Below the pieces are notes generated by a model. The model worked only from the letters and a program-made list of their open reading frames with translations, made no database searches and had not been told where the DNA came from. The translations under genes and the position numbers were made by a program. This document shows positions 20,796 through 30,104 of a stretch of DNA of 64,000 nucleotides, piece by piece. This stretch comes from Salmonella enterica subsp. diarizonae (lineage in GTDB: Bacteria; Pseudomonadota; Gammaproteobacteria; Enterobacterales; Enterobacteriaceae). Every line of letters begins with the position of its first letter. The first letter of the stretch is position 1. The stretch spans positions 186,001-250,000 of the forward strand of contig NZ_VXJV01000009.1 in assembly GCF_008692785.1 (NCBI RefSeq), read 5' to 3'.

Positions 20796-21653
20796 ATGAA
20801 ATACATCGGAGCGCACGTCAGCGCTGCTGGCGGTCTGGCTAACGCCCCTGCCCGCGCGGCTGAAATTGGCGCAACGGCCTTTGCGCTTTTCACGAAAAAC
20901 CAGCGTCAGTGGCGTGCCGCCCCCCTTATTCCCCAAGTCATTGATGACTTTAAAATCGCCTGTGAAAAGTATCATTTCTCAGCGGCGCAAATTCTTCCCC
21001 ACGATAGTTACCTGATTAATCTGGGCCATCCGGTCAGTGAAGCGCTGGAAAAATCGCGCGATGCTTTCCTCGATGAAATGCAGCGCTGTGAACAACTCGG
21101 CTTAACCCTGCTTAATTTTCATCCCGGTAGCCATCTGATGCAGATTGCACAGGAGGATTGCCTGGCGCGGATCGCTGAATCTATCAATATCGCCCTCGCG
21201 CAGACCGAGGGCGTCACGGCGGTCATCGAAAATACAGCCGGTCAGGGCAGTAATCTGGGATTTGAGTTTGAACAGATAGCCGCCATCATCGACGGCGTAG
21301 AAGATAAGTCGCGCGTCGGCGTCTGTATCGATACCTGTCATGCCTTTGCCGCCGGATACGATCTGCGTACGCCAGAGGCGTGCGAAAAAACGTTTGCCGA
21401 ATTCGGGCAAATTGTCGGATTTCAGTATTTGCGCGGGATGCACCTTAACGACGCCAAAAGCGCCTTCGGTAGCCGCGTTGACCGCCATCACAGTCTGGGT
21501 GAAGGCAATATCGGCCACGATGCGTTTCGTTGGATTATGCAGGATGCACGTTTTGACGGTATTCCGCTGATACTGGAGACCATCAATCCTGATATCTGGG
21601 CGGAAGAGATTGCGTGGTTAAAAGCCCAGCAAATTGCCGAAGCGATGGTCTGA
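20796..21653 (+). CDS. nfo: Endonuclease IV Nfo
   Basis: Nfo is an AP endonuclease and 3'-repair diesterase of base excision repair. It is a three-zinc TIM barrel of 285 residues, the family length. It starts [14 protein letters not shown] and carries the zinc-ligand motifs [30 protein letters not shown] and MHLNDAK, with [11 protein letters not shown] close by. In E. coli the gene belongs to the SoxRS response. It ends at a strong bidirectional terminator shared with fruA. Confidence 0.98.
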   Translation: MKYIGAHVSAAGGLANAPARAAEIGATAFALFTKNQRQWRAAPLIPQVIDDFKIACEKYHFSAAQILPHDSYLINLGHPVSEALEKSRDAFLDEMQRCEQLGLTLLNFHPGSHLMQIAQEDCLARIAESINIALAQTEGVTAVIENTAGQGSNLGFEFEQIAAIIDGVEDKSRVGVCIDTCHAFAAGYDLRTPEACEKTFAEFGQIVGFQYLRGMHLNDAKSAFGSRVDRHHSLGEGNIGHDAFRWIMQDARFDGIPLILETINPDIWAEEIAWLKAQQIAEAMV

Positions 21654-21673
21654 CGCTCCATGTTCTTCAGGCA

Positions 21674-21706
21674 ATAAAAAAGGCAGAGCGCGCTCTGCCT
21701 TTTTTA
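21674..21706. terminator. Bidirectional terminator between nfo and fruA
   Basis: The stem AGGCAGAGCG / CGCTCTGCCT has A-runs on the left and T-runs on the right. It can therefore end transcription of both converging genes. Confidence 0.9.
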
Positions 21707-21717
21707 GCGTGTATCTC

Positions 21718-23412
21718 TTATGCCGCTTTTGCCGCGACTTCCGTCTCCGGACGTTTTATGACGGCATAAGCCAGCCCTGCCACCAGCGTACCGGCTACAA
21801 TCGCCAGCAGGTATCCCAATACCGGCGTAATTGCGCCTGGGATAAGCAGAACAAACAGACCGCCATGCGGCGCCATCAATTTTGCGCCTACCGCCATAGA
21901 AATAGCCCCGGTCAACGCGCCGCCAACGATACAGCACGGTAGTACACGCATCGGATCGCGTGCGGCAAACGGAATAGCGCCTTCAGTGATAAAGCACAGC
22001 CCCAGTACCAACGCCGCTTTACCGCCCTCCTGCTGCGCTTTGTCGAACTTACGACGCGCCACCATCGTCGCCAGACCCAGCGCTAACGGCGGTACCATAC
22101 CTGCGGCCATGATCGCCGCCATCGGCGCGTAAGTTTGCGTACTCAGCAGACCAACGCCAAACGCATACGCCGCTTTGTTCACCGGGCCGCCCATGTCGGT
22201 ACACATCATCCCGCCGAGAATCGCGCCCAACAGCACCGCGTTTGCGGTCCCCATGGTTTGCAGCCAGTGGGTCAGCCCTTCCAGAATCCCGGCAACCGGT
22301 TTACCGATCAGGTAAATCATCGCCAGCCCCACCACCAGACTGGAAATTAACGGAATGATCAGGATCGGCTTCAGCGCTTCCATACTTTGCGGAAGTTTCA
22401 GTTTGGTACTGATAAGCTTCGCCATATACCCGGCAAGGAAGCCGGCAATGATCCCGCCGATAAAACCGGAACCGGTACTAACCGCCAGCATACCGCCAAT
22501 CAGACCCGGCGTAAGGCCTGGACGATCCGCGATGGAGAAAGCGATATAACCCGCCAGTACCGGCACCATCAGCGCAAATGCCGAACCGCCGCCAATCTGC
22601 ATCAGCGCCGCCGCCAGCGTGCCCGGCTCCTTAAAGGCTTCAATACCAAAGGCAAAGGAAAGCGCGATACACAGCCCCCCGGCAACCACCATAGGCAGCA
22701 TGTAAGAAACGCCCGTCAACAGATGCCGATACGCGCCAGCGCTCTCTTTCTTCCCTTCGGTCGCCGCTTGCGATGCCTTACCCGCCGGTTGATACGGCGT
22801 CGCTTCCGCTACGGCTTTATCCAGCTCCTGCGCCGTCTTTTTCAGCGCCAGGCCGGTCGATGTGCGGTACATCGGGAGACCGGCAAACTTCGCCAGATCC
22901 ACTTCGATATCCGCCGCCACAATCACTAAATCCGCTTCCGCCACCTCTTCCGGGGTGATGGCATTGCCGGCCCCCACGGAGCCGCGTGTCTCGACTTTTA
23001 CCCACCAGCCGCGTTTTTTCGCTTCTGTTTCAATGGCTTCAGCCGCCATAAAAGTATGGGCGACGCCGGTCGGGCAGGCCGTTACCGCTACCACGCGTTT
23101 CGGACCGCCGCTCGCCGCAGGAGCAGCCGCAGCCGCAGCAGGGGCGTTGTAAGGGGTCGCATGGCTTTTGGCTTCACTCAGAAACAATTCCGGATGCGCG
23201 ACGGCGCGACCAATATCCCCCAGCCAAACCTTTTTGCCGTTCAGAGCATTGTCGTTCGGCAGAGATTCGCCCAGCACGATCGCCAGCTCAGCATCATTCG
23301 GATTGTCGATAATTTCCAGATTTGCTTTATGCGCCGCCGCTCCAAGCAGGGTTTTCGCCATGTAAGCGCGAGCCTGGCCGAGATTAGCGTCAATTATCAG
23401 CAGCGTTTTCAT
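21718..23412 (-). CDS. fruA: Fructose PTS permease FruA (EIIB'BC)
   Basis: FruA imports and phosphorylates fructose to fructose 1-phosphate. It has 564 residues. An N-terminal inactive IIB' domain lacks the active Cys. An Ala/Pro linker (NAPAAAAAAPAASGG) leads to the active IIB domain with the phospho-cysteine in TACPTGVAHTFMAAEA near residue 112. The C-terminal IIC part has about eight to ten membrane segments. It is the last gene of fruBKA, 16 bases after fruK. Confidence 0.98.
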   Translation of the reverse strand: MKTLLIIDANLGQARAYMAKTLLGAAAHKANLEIIDNPNDAELAIVLGESLPNDNALNGKKVWLGDIGRAVAHPELFLSEAKSHATPYNAPAAAAAAPAASGGPKRVVAVTACPTGVAHTFMAAEAIETEAKKRGWWVKVETRGSVGAGNAITPEEVAEADLVIVAADIEVDLAKFAGLPMYRTSTGLALKKTAQELDKAVAEATPYQPAGKASQAATEGKKESAGAYRHLLTGVSYMLPMVVAGGLCIALSFAFGIEAFKEPGTLAAALMQIGGGSAFALMVPVLAGYIAFSIADRPGLTPGLIGGMLAVSTGSGFIGGIIAGFLAGYMAKLISTKLKLPQSMEALKPILIIPLISSLVVGLAMIYLIGKPVAGILEGLTHWLQTMGTANAVLLGAILGGMMCTDMGGPVNKAAYAFGVGLLSTQTYAPMAAIMAAGMVPPLALGLATMVARRKFDKAQQEGGKAALVLGLCFITEGAIPFAARDPMRVLPCCIVGGALTGAISMAVGAKLMAPHGGLFVLLIPGAITPVLGYLLAIVAGTLVAGLAYAVIKRPETEVAAKAA

Positions 23413-23428
23413 TATGCCTCTCCTGCTG

Positions 23429-24367
23429 TCAGTTAAACGGTTGTAAGTCGACGCGCGCCATCATTGCGGCCAACTGAGGACGATCGGTAATACCTACATT
23501 GCTCTGGCTGACCGCCAGCGCGGCAACCGCCGTCGCCAGACGCAGCGTATGTTCGCTGGACTCGCGCATCAGCAGGCCGTAAATCAATCCGCCAACCATG
23601 GAATCGCCCGCGCCGACGGTACTTACCACGTCAACCGCCGGTGGTTTAGCGATCCATTCTCCCGAGGCGTTAACCCACAGCGCCCCTTCCGCTCCCAGCG
23701 AAATCACCACATGGGCGATCCCCTGTTCGCGTAACGCGTGCGCCGCATCAATCACATCTTTCATTTCCGGGAGCTTACGACCCGCCCAAATTTCCAGTTC
23801 GCGGCGATTCGGTTTCACCAGCCACGGCGCAGCTTTAAGACCAGCGACTAAGGCTTCACGGCTACTATCAAAGATAATGCATGGACACTGGCTGCGCAGA
23901 CGCGTCATCCAGTCGGTGAACGCTTCCGGACTCACGCCAGCCGGTAAGCTACCGCTGACGCAGACCATATCGAACTGACCCAGCCAGCTCAGGGAGTCGT
24001 TAACAAAGCGTTCCCAGTCTGCAGGGGTCACGTCAAAGCCGGAAAAGTTGAAGTCGGTCACTTCGCCATCTTTTTCCGTCAGCTTCACGTTGATGCGGGT
24101 CCGTCCCTGAACCACCTGAAAGCGGTTAGCGATACCCAGTTCGCTGAACAATTGCTGAAAACCGTCCTGGTTATCTTTACCGAGGAAACCACCGACGGTG
24201 ACGTCGATGCCTAAGTCTTTCAGCACCCTGGCAACGTTGATGCCTTTGCCCGCCGCGTGCAGGCCCGTGGTTTTCACCAGGTTCACTTCGCCGCGTTCAA
24301 TTTCAGGACAAAACCCGACCAGATCATAAGCCGGATTAAGGGTGATGGTGGCGACACGTCTGCTCAT
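23429..24367 (-). CDS. fruK: 1-phosphofructokinase FruK
   Basis: FruK phosphorylates fructose 1-phosphate to fructose 1,6-bisphosphate. It is a PfkB/ribokinase-family protein of 312 residues. The N-terminal substrate motif is GLHAAGKGINVARVL. The C-terminal signature DVVSTVGAGDSMVGG contains the catalytic Asp. Its start codon overlaps the fruB stop as TAATG, so translation is coupled. Fructose 1-phosphate also relieves Cra repression, so this enzyme helps set operon output. Confidence 0.98.
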   Translation of the reverse strand: MSRRVATITLNPAYDLVGFCPEIERGEVNLVKTTGLHAAGKGINVARVLKDLGIDVTVGGFLGKDNQDGFQQLFSELGIANRFQVVQGRTRINVKLTEKDGEVTDFNFSGFDVTPADWERFVNDSLSWLGQFDMVCVSGSLPAGVSPEAFTDWMTRLRSQCPCIIFDSSREALVAGLKAAPWLVKPNRRELEIWAGRKLPEMKDVIDAAHALREQGIAHVVISLGAEGALWVNASGEWIAKPPAVDVVSTVGAGDSMVGGLIYGLLMRESSEHTLRLATAVAALAVSQSNVGITDRPQLAAMMARVDLQPFN

Positions 24368-25497
24368 TATGCACCCTCCCCGAGACCGGCGGCGATCGCA
24401 TCGCCAATCGCTTTCAGCGCCTGTTCAGCATCTTCACCCTGCGCGGTAAAGCGCAGACGATGGCCTTTCTTCACGCCTAACGCCACCACTTTCATCAGAC
24501 TACGTCCGTTTGCCGGCTTGCCGGTTCCATCAAGGTTTGTCACGGTAATTTCACTGTTAAATTGTTTAATCGTATTCACCAGCATGGTGCCCGGACGGGC
24601 ATGGAGGCCATGCTCATTACGCACTACAAATTCCGCGCTCAGTACATCGTCAGTCAGCGCATCATCACTGGTCAGCAACGCCAGCAGCGTCGCGGCGTCC
24701 GCGTTCAGCAGACGATCGGCTTTATTGTCCAGCAACAGGTCGCCGAGGCGTTTTAACACGGCAATCGGCTGCTCGTCGTTCATCGCGACAGTGACTAATA
24801 AGGCCGCTTTTTCACCCTCTACGTCAAACGCCTGTGTCGCACGGCTTACTGCAACAGCGCTGCGCAAATTGCCTTCCGCGCTATCGTTCAGCCAGATGCC
24901 TTGTCCCAGATTCATCGGACTATCGTTAATCGTTTTTGCGACGAACGCGGCATCAACCGCTCCCGCCTCTTTCAAACGCGCCGCATTTAGCGCCTGCAAT
25001 GTGACCAGCGAGCTGGCGATGACATCCAGCATCATCGTCTCGTTATCAAGTTTTAATTGTTCACTTTGCTTCTCGCCCATCAGCAATGCGCGCAGCTCTT
25101 CCGCCGTTGTCGCGGATTTCAACTGTTCAGCCACGGAGTCATCGCTCAACACATGCGTCAACTGACGCAGCAGGCCGAGGTGTTCGTCCGAACTGGCGGC
25201 AATACCAATCGCCACGTAGGCGACCTGACCTTCTCCCCAGGTAACGCCCTGCGGGAATTGAAAAACCTGCACGCCGGTTTTCAGCACCTGATCGCGCGTA
25301 TCTGTTGTGCCATGGGGAATCGCAATACCATTGCCAAGAAAGGTCGAGGTTTGCTGTTCGCGCGCCAGCATACCGTCAACGTAGCCGCTCGCCACATTCC
25401 CCGCCTGCGCTAACGCGGCGGCGATTTGCCGAATAGCCTCTTCTTTATTTCCGGCCTGCTCGCCCGGATGAATGTCCTGAACCGATAACTGGAACAT
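24367..25497 (-). CDS. fruB: Fructose PTS protein FruB (EIIA-FPr diphosphoryl transfer protein)
   Basis: FruB passes phosphate from EI to FruA. The 376 residues hold an EIIA-Fru domain with phospho-His62 in AIPHGTT, a central linker or M domain, and a C-terminal HPr-like domain with phospho-His299 in [11 protein letters not shown]. This composition is the normal enterobacterial FPr. It is the first gene of the operon. Two Cra operators precede it. Confidence 0.98.
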   Translation of the reverse strand: MFQLSVQDIHPGEQAGNKEEAIRQIAAALAQAGNVASGYVDGMLAREQQTSTFLGNGIAIPHGTTDTRDQVLKTGVQVFQFPQGVTWGEGQVAYVAIGIAASSDEHLGLLRQLTHVLSDDSVAEQLKSATTAEELRALLMGEKQSEQLKLDNETMMLDVIASSLVTLQALNAARLKEAGAVDAAFVAKTINDSPMNLGQGIWLNDSAEGNLRSAVAVSRATQAFDVEGEKAALLVTVAMNDEQPIAVLKRLGDLLLDNKADRLLNADAATLLALLTSDDALTDDVLSAEFVVRNEHGLHARPGTMLVNTIKQFNSEITVTNLDGTGKPANGRSLMKVVALGVKKGHRLRFTAQGEDAEQALKAIGDAIAAGLGEGA

Positions 25498-25517
25498 GTG
25501 TCTCCTCTCCTGCTGAA

Positions 25518-25597
25518 TTGAAACGATTCAGCCAATATGAGAAAAAAGGCGCCAATCTGGCTTATCAAAAAAACAAGATAGCGCTGAAACGTTTCAA
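25518..25597 (-). promoter_or_regulatory. Two Cra (FruR) operators of fruBKA
   Basis: A site reading GCTGAATCGTTTCAA on the minus strand spans 25518-25532. A second, GCTGAAACGTTTCAA on the plus strand, spans 25583-25597. Both fit the Cra consensus GCTGAAWCGTTTCA. Dual operators in front of fruB are known in E. coli. Confidence 0.9.
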
Positions 25598-25865
25598 TAA
25601 GTCTGGATCTTTCTGCTTCAGCACGCAAGAAAAGTTGCCGGGTTTATGGTGATTTTTTGAGGTATAGCACATTTTTTCCCCAATAAACGCTCAAGAGCTG
25701 ACGCAAAAAAGGCTTCAGCTTTTTTCTTTCAGCTACCGTCAGCACGTACTGGTAACAAATTGAAATGCTATTTTGATTTTTCGTGTCGATTTTGATTCAG
25801 ACACCTGTTTATTTTCTGACGGGCAGCGTAAACTCCGCCTCTCTTCACATCACTGATAAAGAAAC

Positions 25866-27047
25866 ATGCACAACAGTCCCGCCGCCGCTGCGCCTAAATC
25901 GTTCGACCTGACGTCTACCGCCTTTTTGATCGTGGCTTTTCTCACCGGTATTGCCGGTGCGTTACAGACGCCGACGCTCAGTATTTTTCTGACGGATGAG
26001 GTTCACGCCCGCCCCGGTATGGTGGGATTCTTTTTTACCGGCAGCGCGGTTATCGGCATTATCGTGAGCCAGTTTCTGGCGGGTCGCTCAGATAAAAAAG
26101 GCGATCGCAAAAAACTGATCGTTTTCTGTTGCGTGCTGGGCATGTTGGCCTGCGTGCTGTTTGCCTGGAACCGTAACTACTTTATTTTGCTGTTCATCGG
26201 GGTCTTTCTCAGTAGCTTCGGCTCTACCGCCAACCCGCAGATGTTTGCGCTGGCCCGTGAACATGCCGATCGTACCGGTCGTGAAGCGGTGATGTTCAGC
26301 TCAATCCTCCGCGCCCAGGTCTCATTGGCCTGGGTCATTGGGCCACCGCTGGCCTATGCGCTGGCGATGGGTTTTAGCTTTACGGTGATGTATTTGAGCG
26401 CGGCGGTAGCTTTTATCGTCTGCGGCGTCATGGTGTGGCTGTTTTTACCGTCAATGCGCAAAGATGCGCCGCTGGCAACCGACGTGCTGGAAGCGCCGCG
26501 TCGTAATCGCCGCGATACGCTGTTGCTGTTTGTCATCTGTACGCTAATGTGGGGGACTAACAGCCTGTATATCATTAATATGCCGCTGTTTATCATCAAT
26601 GAGCTGCATCTTCCGGAAAAACTTGCAGGCGTGATGATGGGTACCGCAGCCGGGCTGGAGATTCCCACAATGCTGATTGCAGGTTACTTCGCCAAACGGT
26701 TGGGGAAACGCCTGTTAATGCGCATCGCTGTTGTCGCCGGATTGTGCTTTTATGCGGGTATGTTGCTGGCGCACGCGCCGGCGACGTTGCTCGGCTTGCA
26801 GTTGTTGAACGCGATTTACATTGGCATTCTCGGCGGAATTGGGATGCTCTATTTTCAGGATCTGATGCCGGGTCAGGCGGGTTCTGCTACCACTCTGTAT
26901 ACCAATACCATACGCGTCGGCTGGATCATTGCCGGTTCGCTGGCAGGAATAGCGGCAGAAATCTGGAATTACCATGCGGTCTTCTGGTTTGCGTTAGTGA
27001 TGATTGTCGCCACAATGTTCTGCCTGGCGCGTATTAAAGATGTTTAA
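25866..27047 (+). CDS. setB: Sugar efflux transporter SetB
   Basis: SetB is a major facilitator permease of 393 residues and 12 membrane segments that exports lactose and glucose analogues. Key stretches are TGIAGALQTPTLSIFL in helix 1 and FFTGSAVIGIIVSQFLAGRSDKKGDR, the MFS loop 2-3 motif. A second, similar RRNRRDTLL loop marks the start of the C-terminal half. It is divergent from fruB and shares the intergenic region holding the Cra sites, so Cra might also affect it (inference). Confidence 0.95.
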   Translation: MHNSPAAAAPKSFDLTSTAFLIVAFLTGIAGALQTPTLSIFLTDEVHARPGMVGFFFTGSAVIGIIVSQFLAGRSDKKGDRKKLIVFCCVLGMLACVLFAWNRNYFILLFIGVFLSSFGSTANPQMFALAREHADRTGREAVMFSSILRAQVSLAWVIGPPLAYALAMGFSFTVMYLSAAVAFIVCGVMVWLFLPSMRKDAPLATDVLEAPRRNRRDTLLLFVICTLMWGTNSLYIINMPLFIINELHLPEKLAGVMMGTAAGLEIPTMLIAGYFAKRLGKRLLMRIAVVAGLCFYAGMLLAHAPATLLGLQLLNAIYIGILGGIGMLYFQDLMPGQAGSATTLYTNTIRVGWIIAGSLAGIAAEIWNYHAVFWFALVMIVATMFCLARIKDV

Positions 27048-27094
27048 CTCGCAAGCCTAATACTTTTGCTATTCGACGCATTTCAGCGCAGGGT

Positions 27095-27778
27095 TTATCT
27101 CTGCGCGATGTTCCCTACGCTGTCCTTCACTGTCTTTTTCTCAACACGATATTCTGTTAGCGCCCTTTTACATAAAAGAGTAGCTATTGAAAAAATGAAG
27201 CCCATCAGCCCGCAAAGGGCCAACACCAGGCGCATCTTATATTGTGGCGTAATAGCAACATCTATCACTTCAATGTTGGCATTATTTTTAACTGCCTCCG
27301 ACAGCAATGATAGTTTTGCATATGTTTCCGTTTGTAACATATTTTTATGCAAACTATAGCGTTTAATATCACCATCATCGATATACCATGCCGCCATTTT
27401 ATCAACGCTATTTCTCAGTGTGGAAATAATATTATTGATGCTTTCCTCTCTCCCCTGCGCCTTAAAAAGGATAAGTTGATTTTTCGCCTCGAAGCTTATT
27501 TTGTTTTTATACTCCGCAGGCAAAAAGCGGCTAAACCGATTAAGAATAACCGTTACTTTACATTGAATATCATTGATATAGCCGCATAACGCATAGGTAG
27601 CAGGCGTATCCAGATTGGGTTTAATTTTAATACTCACAACCCTGGTATCGTGTTGCAAGTTCACAAAAACATAACCAATGGCAACAAAAATAAGGGTAGT
27701 CATTACAATACTTAACCATTTTCTTATAAGAAAAAAAGAAACATCGACTAAATCAATTTCACTATTTTCACCCTGCAT
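27095..27778 (-). CDS. Short Wzz/chain-length-determinant-like inner-membrane protein
   Basis: This is a 227-residue protein with one membrane helix near residues 18-38 and another near 188-205, which enclose a periplasmic segment. The N-terminal EIDLVDVSFFLIRKW resembles the start of Wzz/FepE proteins (E-I-D-L). A typical Wzz has about 325 residues, so roughly 100 residues of the periplasmic domain are missing. It may form a small co-polymerase ring or have another role. Its start lies one base after the stop of a 34-residue membrane peptide on the same strand. It is low in GC compared with setB, which suggests transfer. Confidence 0.7.
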   Translation of the reverse strand: MQGENSEIDLVDVSFFLIRKWLSIVMTTLIFVAIGYVFVNLQHDTRVVSIKIKPNLDTPATYALCGYINDIQCKVTVILNRFSRFLPAEYKNKISFEAKNQLILFKAQGREESINNIISTLRNSVDKMAAWYIDDGDIKRYSLHKNMLQTETYAKLSLLSEAVKNNANIEVIDVAITPQYKMRLVLALCGLMGFIFSIATLLCKRALTEYRVEKKTVKDSVGNIAQR

Positions 27779-27779
27779 T

Positions 27780-27884
27780 TCACATCCCTTTTAAAACGCT
27801 AATTGTCAGCCAGGACACTAAAATAACAAAAAGCAACACCAGAGTAAAAATAAACGCCCTGGCTGCGAACGTATATTTCTTCAT
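27780..27884 (-). CDS. 34-residue single-pass membrane peptide
   Basis: This short open frame reads MKKYTFAARAFIFTLVLLFV and then ILVSWLTISVLKGM. It has a basic N-terminus and one long hydrophobic helix at residues 10-31. Its TGA stop is separated by one base from the ATG of the Wzz-like gene, so the two are probably translated in series. An AGG-type ribosome site sits ten bases before the ATG. The peptide could be a partner of the Wzz-like protein or a leader peptide. I know no family for it. Confidence 0.55.
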   Translation of the reverse strand: MKKYTFAARAFIFTLVLLFVILVSWLTISVLKGM

Positions 27885-28289
27885 AAGATAAAACCTGTCC
27901 ATAAGAATGTGAGTATTTTAAAAGAAAATAACAATACATTCACACTGGTTATATCGATCGGTGAAACCACCAATGATAGGTATAAACTATCGAATTTACA
28001 ATATTGATCGTTGTGAATAATTAAAATCGATCGAAACCCCTTGCTTTAATAGCCAAAGGCTATCATATAAATAAAATTGATCGTTTTTGCTTTGTGTGGC
28101 AGCTTATTCAGTACACGTTCAGGCGCCGACGACCATGAGCGGCAGTATTTACCGCTTCAGAAGCCACGAAATAAGGGAAGCATGTATTACGCCATTTAAC
28201 GGTAAAAGGAGGTAATTTGATGTTCAGCTTTTGCAGACTATTTCAGGATATAACGCAAACCCCTACGCGTTTACCAAAAGCGGTTTATC
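27885..28289. repeat. AT-rich leader with four ATYGATCG motifs in two similar units
   Basis: This gene-free stretch holds ATCGATCG at 27953 and 28026 and ATTGATCG at 28003 and 28076. The spacing is 50, 23 and 50 bases. Each 58-base unit has a small hairpin in its middle: GATAG-N7-CTATC in one and ATAGCC-AAA-GGCTAT in the other. It lies upstream of the membrane peptide and Wzz-like gene and probably includes their promoter. Confidence 0.6.
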
Positions 28290-28544
28290 TCATGGTAAGG
28301 TTTGCTGTTCGAGTTCCAGCAAATAAATCATTGCCTCTTCCCGGGTCGTTAAACACATATCTCTTGCCGGTTGTAGGCCTGAACACACTTTTGGGCGTAA
28401 AGGTGAGCCAAAGATAAGGCACAAGTTATCTTCCGAAAGCTGCACGCATCGAGTATTCATCGGCTTGCCATTCGGCATTCCGGGTATCGGCGACGAAATT
28501 GAAGGCGCAATACAGCAAGCGCCACAACCGCTACGACAATCCAT
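28290..28544 (-). CDS. yeiW: YeiW, cysteine-cluster protein of the YkgJ family
   Basis: YeiW is a small protein of 84 residues rich in cysteine. It starts [20 protein letters not shown] and continues with [11 protein letters not shown], the pattern of the YkgJ/UPF0153 group, which is thought to bind zinc or an Fe-S cluster. Its function is not known. It is divergent from efpL. The name rests on strong recalled similarity to the E. coli 84-residue YeiW. Confidence 0.88.
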   Translation of the reverse strand: MDCRSGCGACCIAPSISSPIPGMPNGKPMNTRCVQLSEDNLCLIFGSPLRPKVCSGLQPARDMCLTTREEAMIYLLELEQQTLP

Positions 28545-28853
28545 GCTCGATCCCTCTATTTATAACCAAATGAAAGATAACAGAATTTGCCCAAAGCAAA
28601 ATCCAGACTTAAAATGTGGACGTCATCATGAGCAGGTCTGCTCTCAGACATTCCGGAAACAGAAGGGACAACACAGCGCATCCACCATCCGGGCGACATG
28701 CCATCGCGTATTCTCGTTGAACGCGGAGCTGAAGCGGGCGAACAGTATCACCTTTTTTGCCCCAGCAAAAGTGACAATTCCACTTGCCTGAACGGCCCGG
28801 CGCGAGTAGTTTGACGCGATATTTTAGATAATCTCTACAACAGGATCTCCTTG
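28545..28853. other. yeiW/efpL intergenic region
   Basis: This 309-base gap between divergent genes contains no further open frame I can support. It must hold the efpL and yeiW promoters. Confidence 0.5.
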
Positions 28854-29426
28854 ATGCCAAGAGCGAACGAAATCAAAAAGGGTATGGTACTGAACTACAA
28901 CGGCAAGTTGCTGATTGTGAAAGATATCGATATTCAGTCGCCTACCGCCCGTGGCGCCGCCACACTGTATAAAATGCGTTTTTCCGATGTCCGCACCGGT
29001 CTGAAAGTGGAAGAACGTTTCAAAGGCGACGATATCGTTGATACCGTCACCCTGAGCCGTCGCGGCGTTGACTTTTCTTATGTCGATGGCAACGAATATG
29101 TGTTCATGGATAAAGAAGACTATACGCCGTATACCTTCACCAAAGATCAGATTGAAGAAGAGTTGCTGTTTATGCCTGAAGGCGGAATGCCGGATATGCA
29201 GGTTCTGACCTGGGACGGCCAACTGCTGGCGCTGGAGCTTCCGCAGACCGTGGATCTGGAAATCGTCGAAACCGCGCCGGGTATTAAAGGGGCGTCAGCC
29301 AGCGCACGTAACAAACCCGCTACCCTGAGCACCGGTCTGGTGATTCAGGTTCCCGAATACCTGAGCGCAGGTGAGAAAATCCGTATTCATATCGAAGAGC
29401 GCCGTTATATGGGACGCGCGGATTAA
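28854..29426 (+). CDS. efpL: Elongation factor P-like protein EfpL (YeiP)
   Basis: EfpL is an EF-P paralogue that rescues ribosomes stalled at proline stretches and other motifs. It has 190 residues in three beta-barrel domains. The tip loop [11 protein letters not shown] places Arg33 where EF-P carries its modified residue. The ATG was chosen over a TTG one codon earlier. The sequence ends in the family's [11 protein letters not shown], and a hairpin terminator follows. In E. coli the next gene is yeiQ, whereas here a tor-like cassette occupies that position. Confidence 0.96.
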
Positions 29427-29440
29427 GTTTCGCGTTTTTC

Positions 29441-29476
29441 GGCTGCGCCCCAGGGCGCAGCCTGCCCCTTTTCTTT
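29441..29476 (+). terminator. Terminator of efpL
   Basis: The stem GGCTGCGCCC / GGGCGCAGCC has a two-base loop and is followed by CCCCTTTTCTTT. Confidence 0.8.
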
Positions 29477-30104
29477 AGTGGTTTCGACAGTCAACGTCAT
29501 CCATTAACAGTGATTGCAGATACTGCGCATCCTCGCGCATAAAATGCACCATCATCACTACGGCGAGAACATAAAATCCCCTGGCGTCCCGTTGCTGGCA
29601 GCTCGCCATAAAAAGCGGCGCCCAACACAGAATATGGTGTTGCAAAAAATAGTATTGCGTCGCCACTGGCGCTTCCCTGCTGACCTGTTCCGCCATTAAC
29701 GCCAACTGAATCGCAATATGATCGGAGGCTTCATTTTCTCGTGGCGCCAGTTCTTGTTCCACCAGTAGCGCATTCATCTGCCGCCGCTCTTGCGCTGGCG
29801 TAGTATGAGGATAATGTCCGGCATACGGCGAGACGCCCACTGGCGGCGCCAACAAAAACAGCGAGGTGAAGTCTGCCGCCAGTTCTTGCGCCCGCGCTGC
29901 GCGCTGCAAAACGCGCGTCAGGCTACGTTCAAATCCTTTGATGTCGGAAGCCAGGCCAGGAATGGCGGAGAGCGAAGCAATCCAGACTCGGCTCTCCTGA
30001 CTGCCAAGCGCGGCCAACTGCGCCTCACTCAGCTCCTGAAACAGCAGTTGCGAAAACCACTGATATATCGCCGCGCGCCGTGAGGTAAGAGGACTATGCC
30101 GCAT
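29475..30104 (-). CDS. torD: TorD-family molybdoenzyme chaperone
   Basis: TorD-type chaperones bind the Tat leader and apo-form of a TorA-like reductase, helping cofactor insertion and proofreading export. This one has 209 residues and is mainly helical. It carries the family motif region SPYAGHYPHTTPAQERRQMN and EASDHIAIQLALMAEQ. Its start overlaps the end of the torA-like gene by 11 bases, which indicates coupled translation and a dedicated partner. It is one of three genes in a torCAD-order cassette. Confidence 0.9.
   Translation of the reverse strand: MRHSPLTSRRAAIYQWFSQLLFQELSEAQLAALGSQESRVWIASLSAIPGLASDIKGFERSLTRVLQRAARAQELAADFTSLFLLAPPVGVSPYAGHYPHTTPAQERRQMNALLVEQELAPRENEASDHIAIQLALMAEQVSREAPVATQYYFLQHHILCWAPLFMASCQQRDARGFYVLAVVMMVHFMREDAQYLQSLLMDDVDCRNH

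Noticed and set aside
22387..22929. 180-codon plus-strand frame
   Set aside because: It is antisense to fruA, is Arg/Gln-rich and has no supporting ribosome site.
24257..25165. 302-codon plus-strand frame
   Set aside because: It is antisense to fruB and the end of fruK, is rich in Ser/Ala and has no recognisable family. Judged a mirror of real codons.
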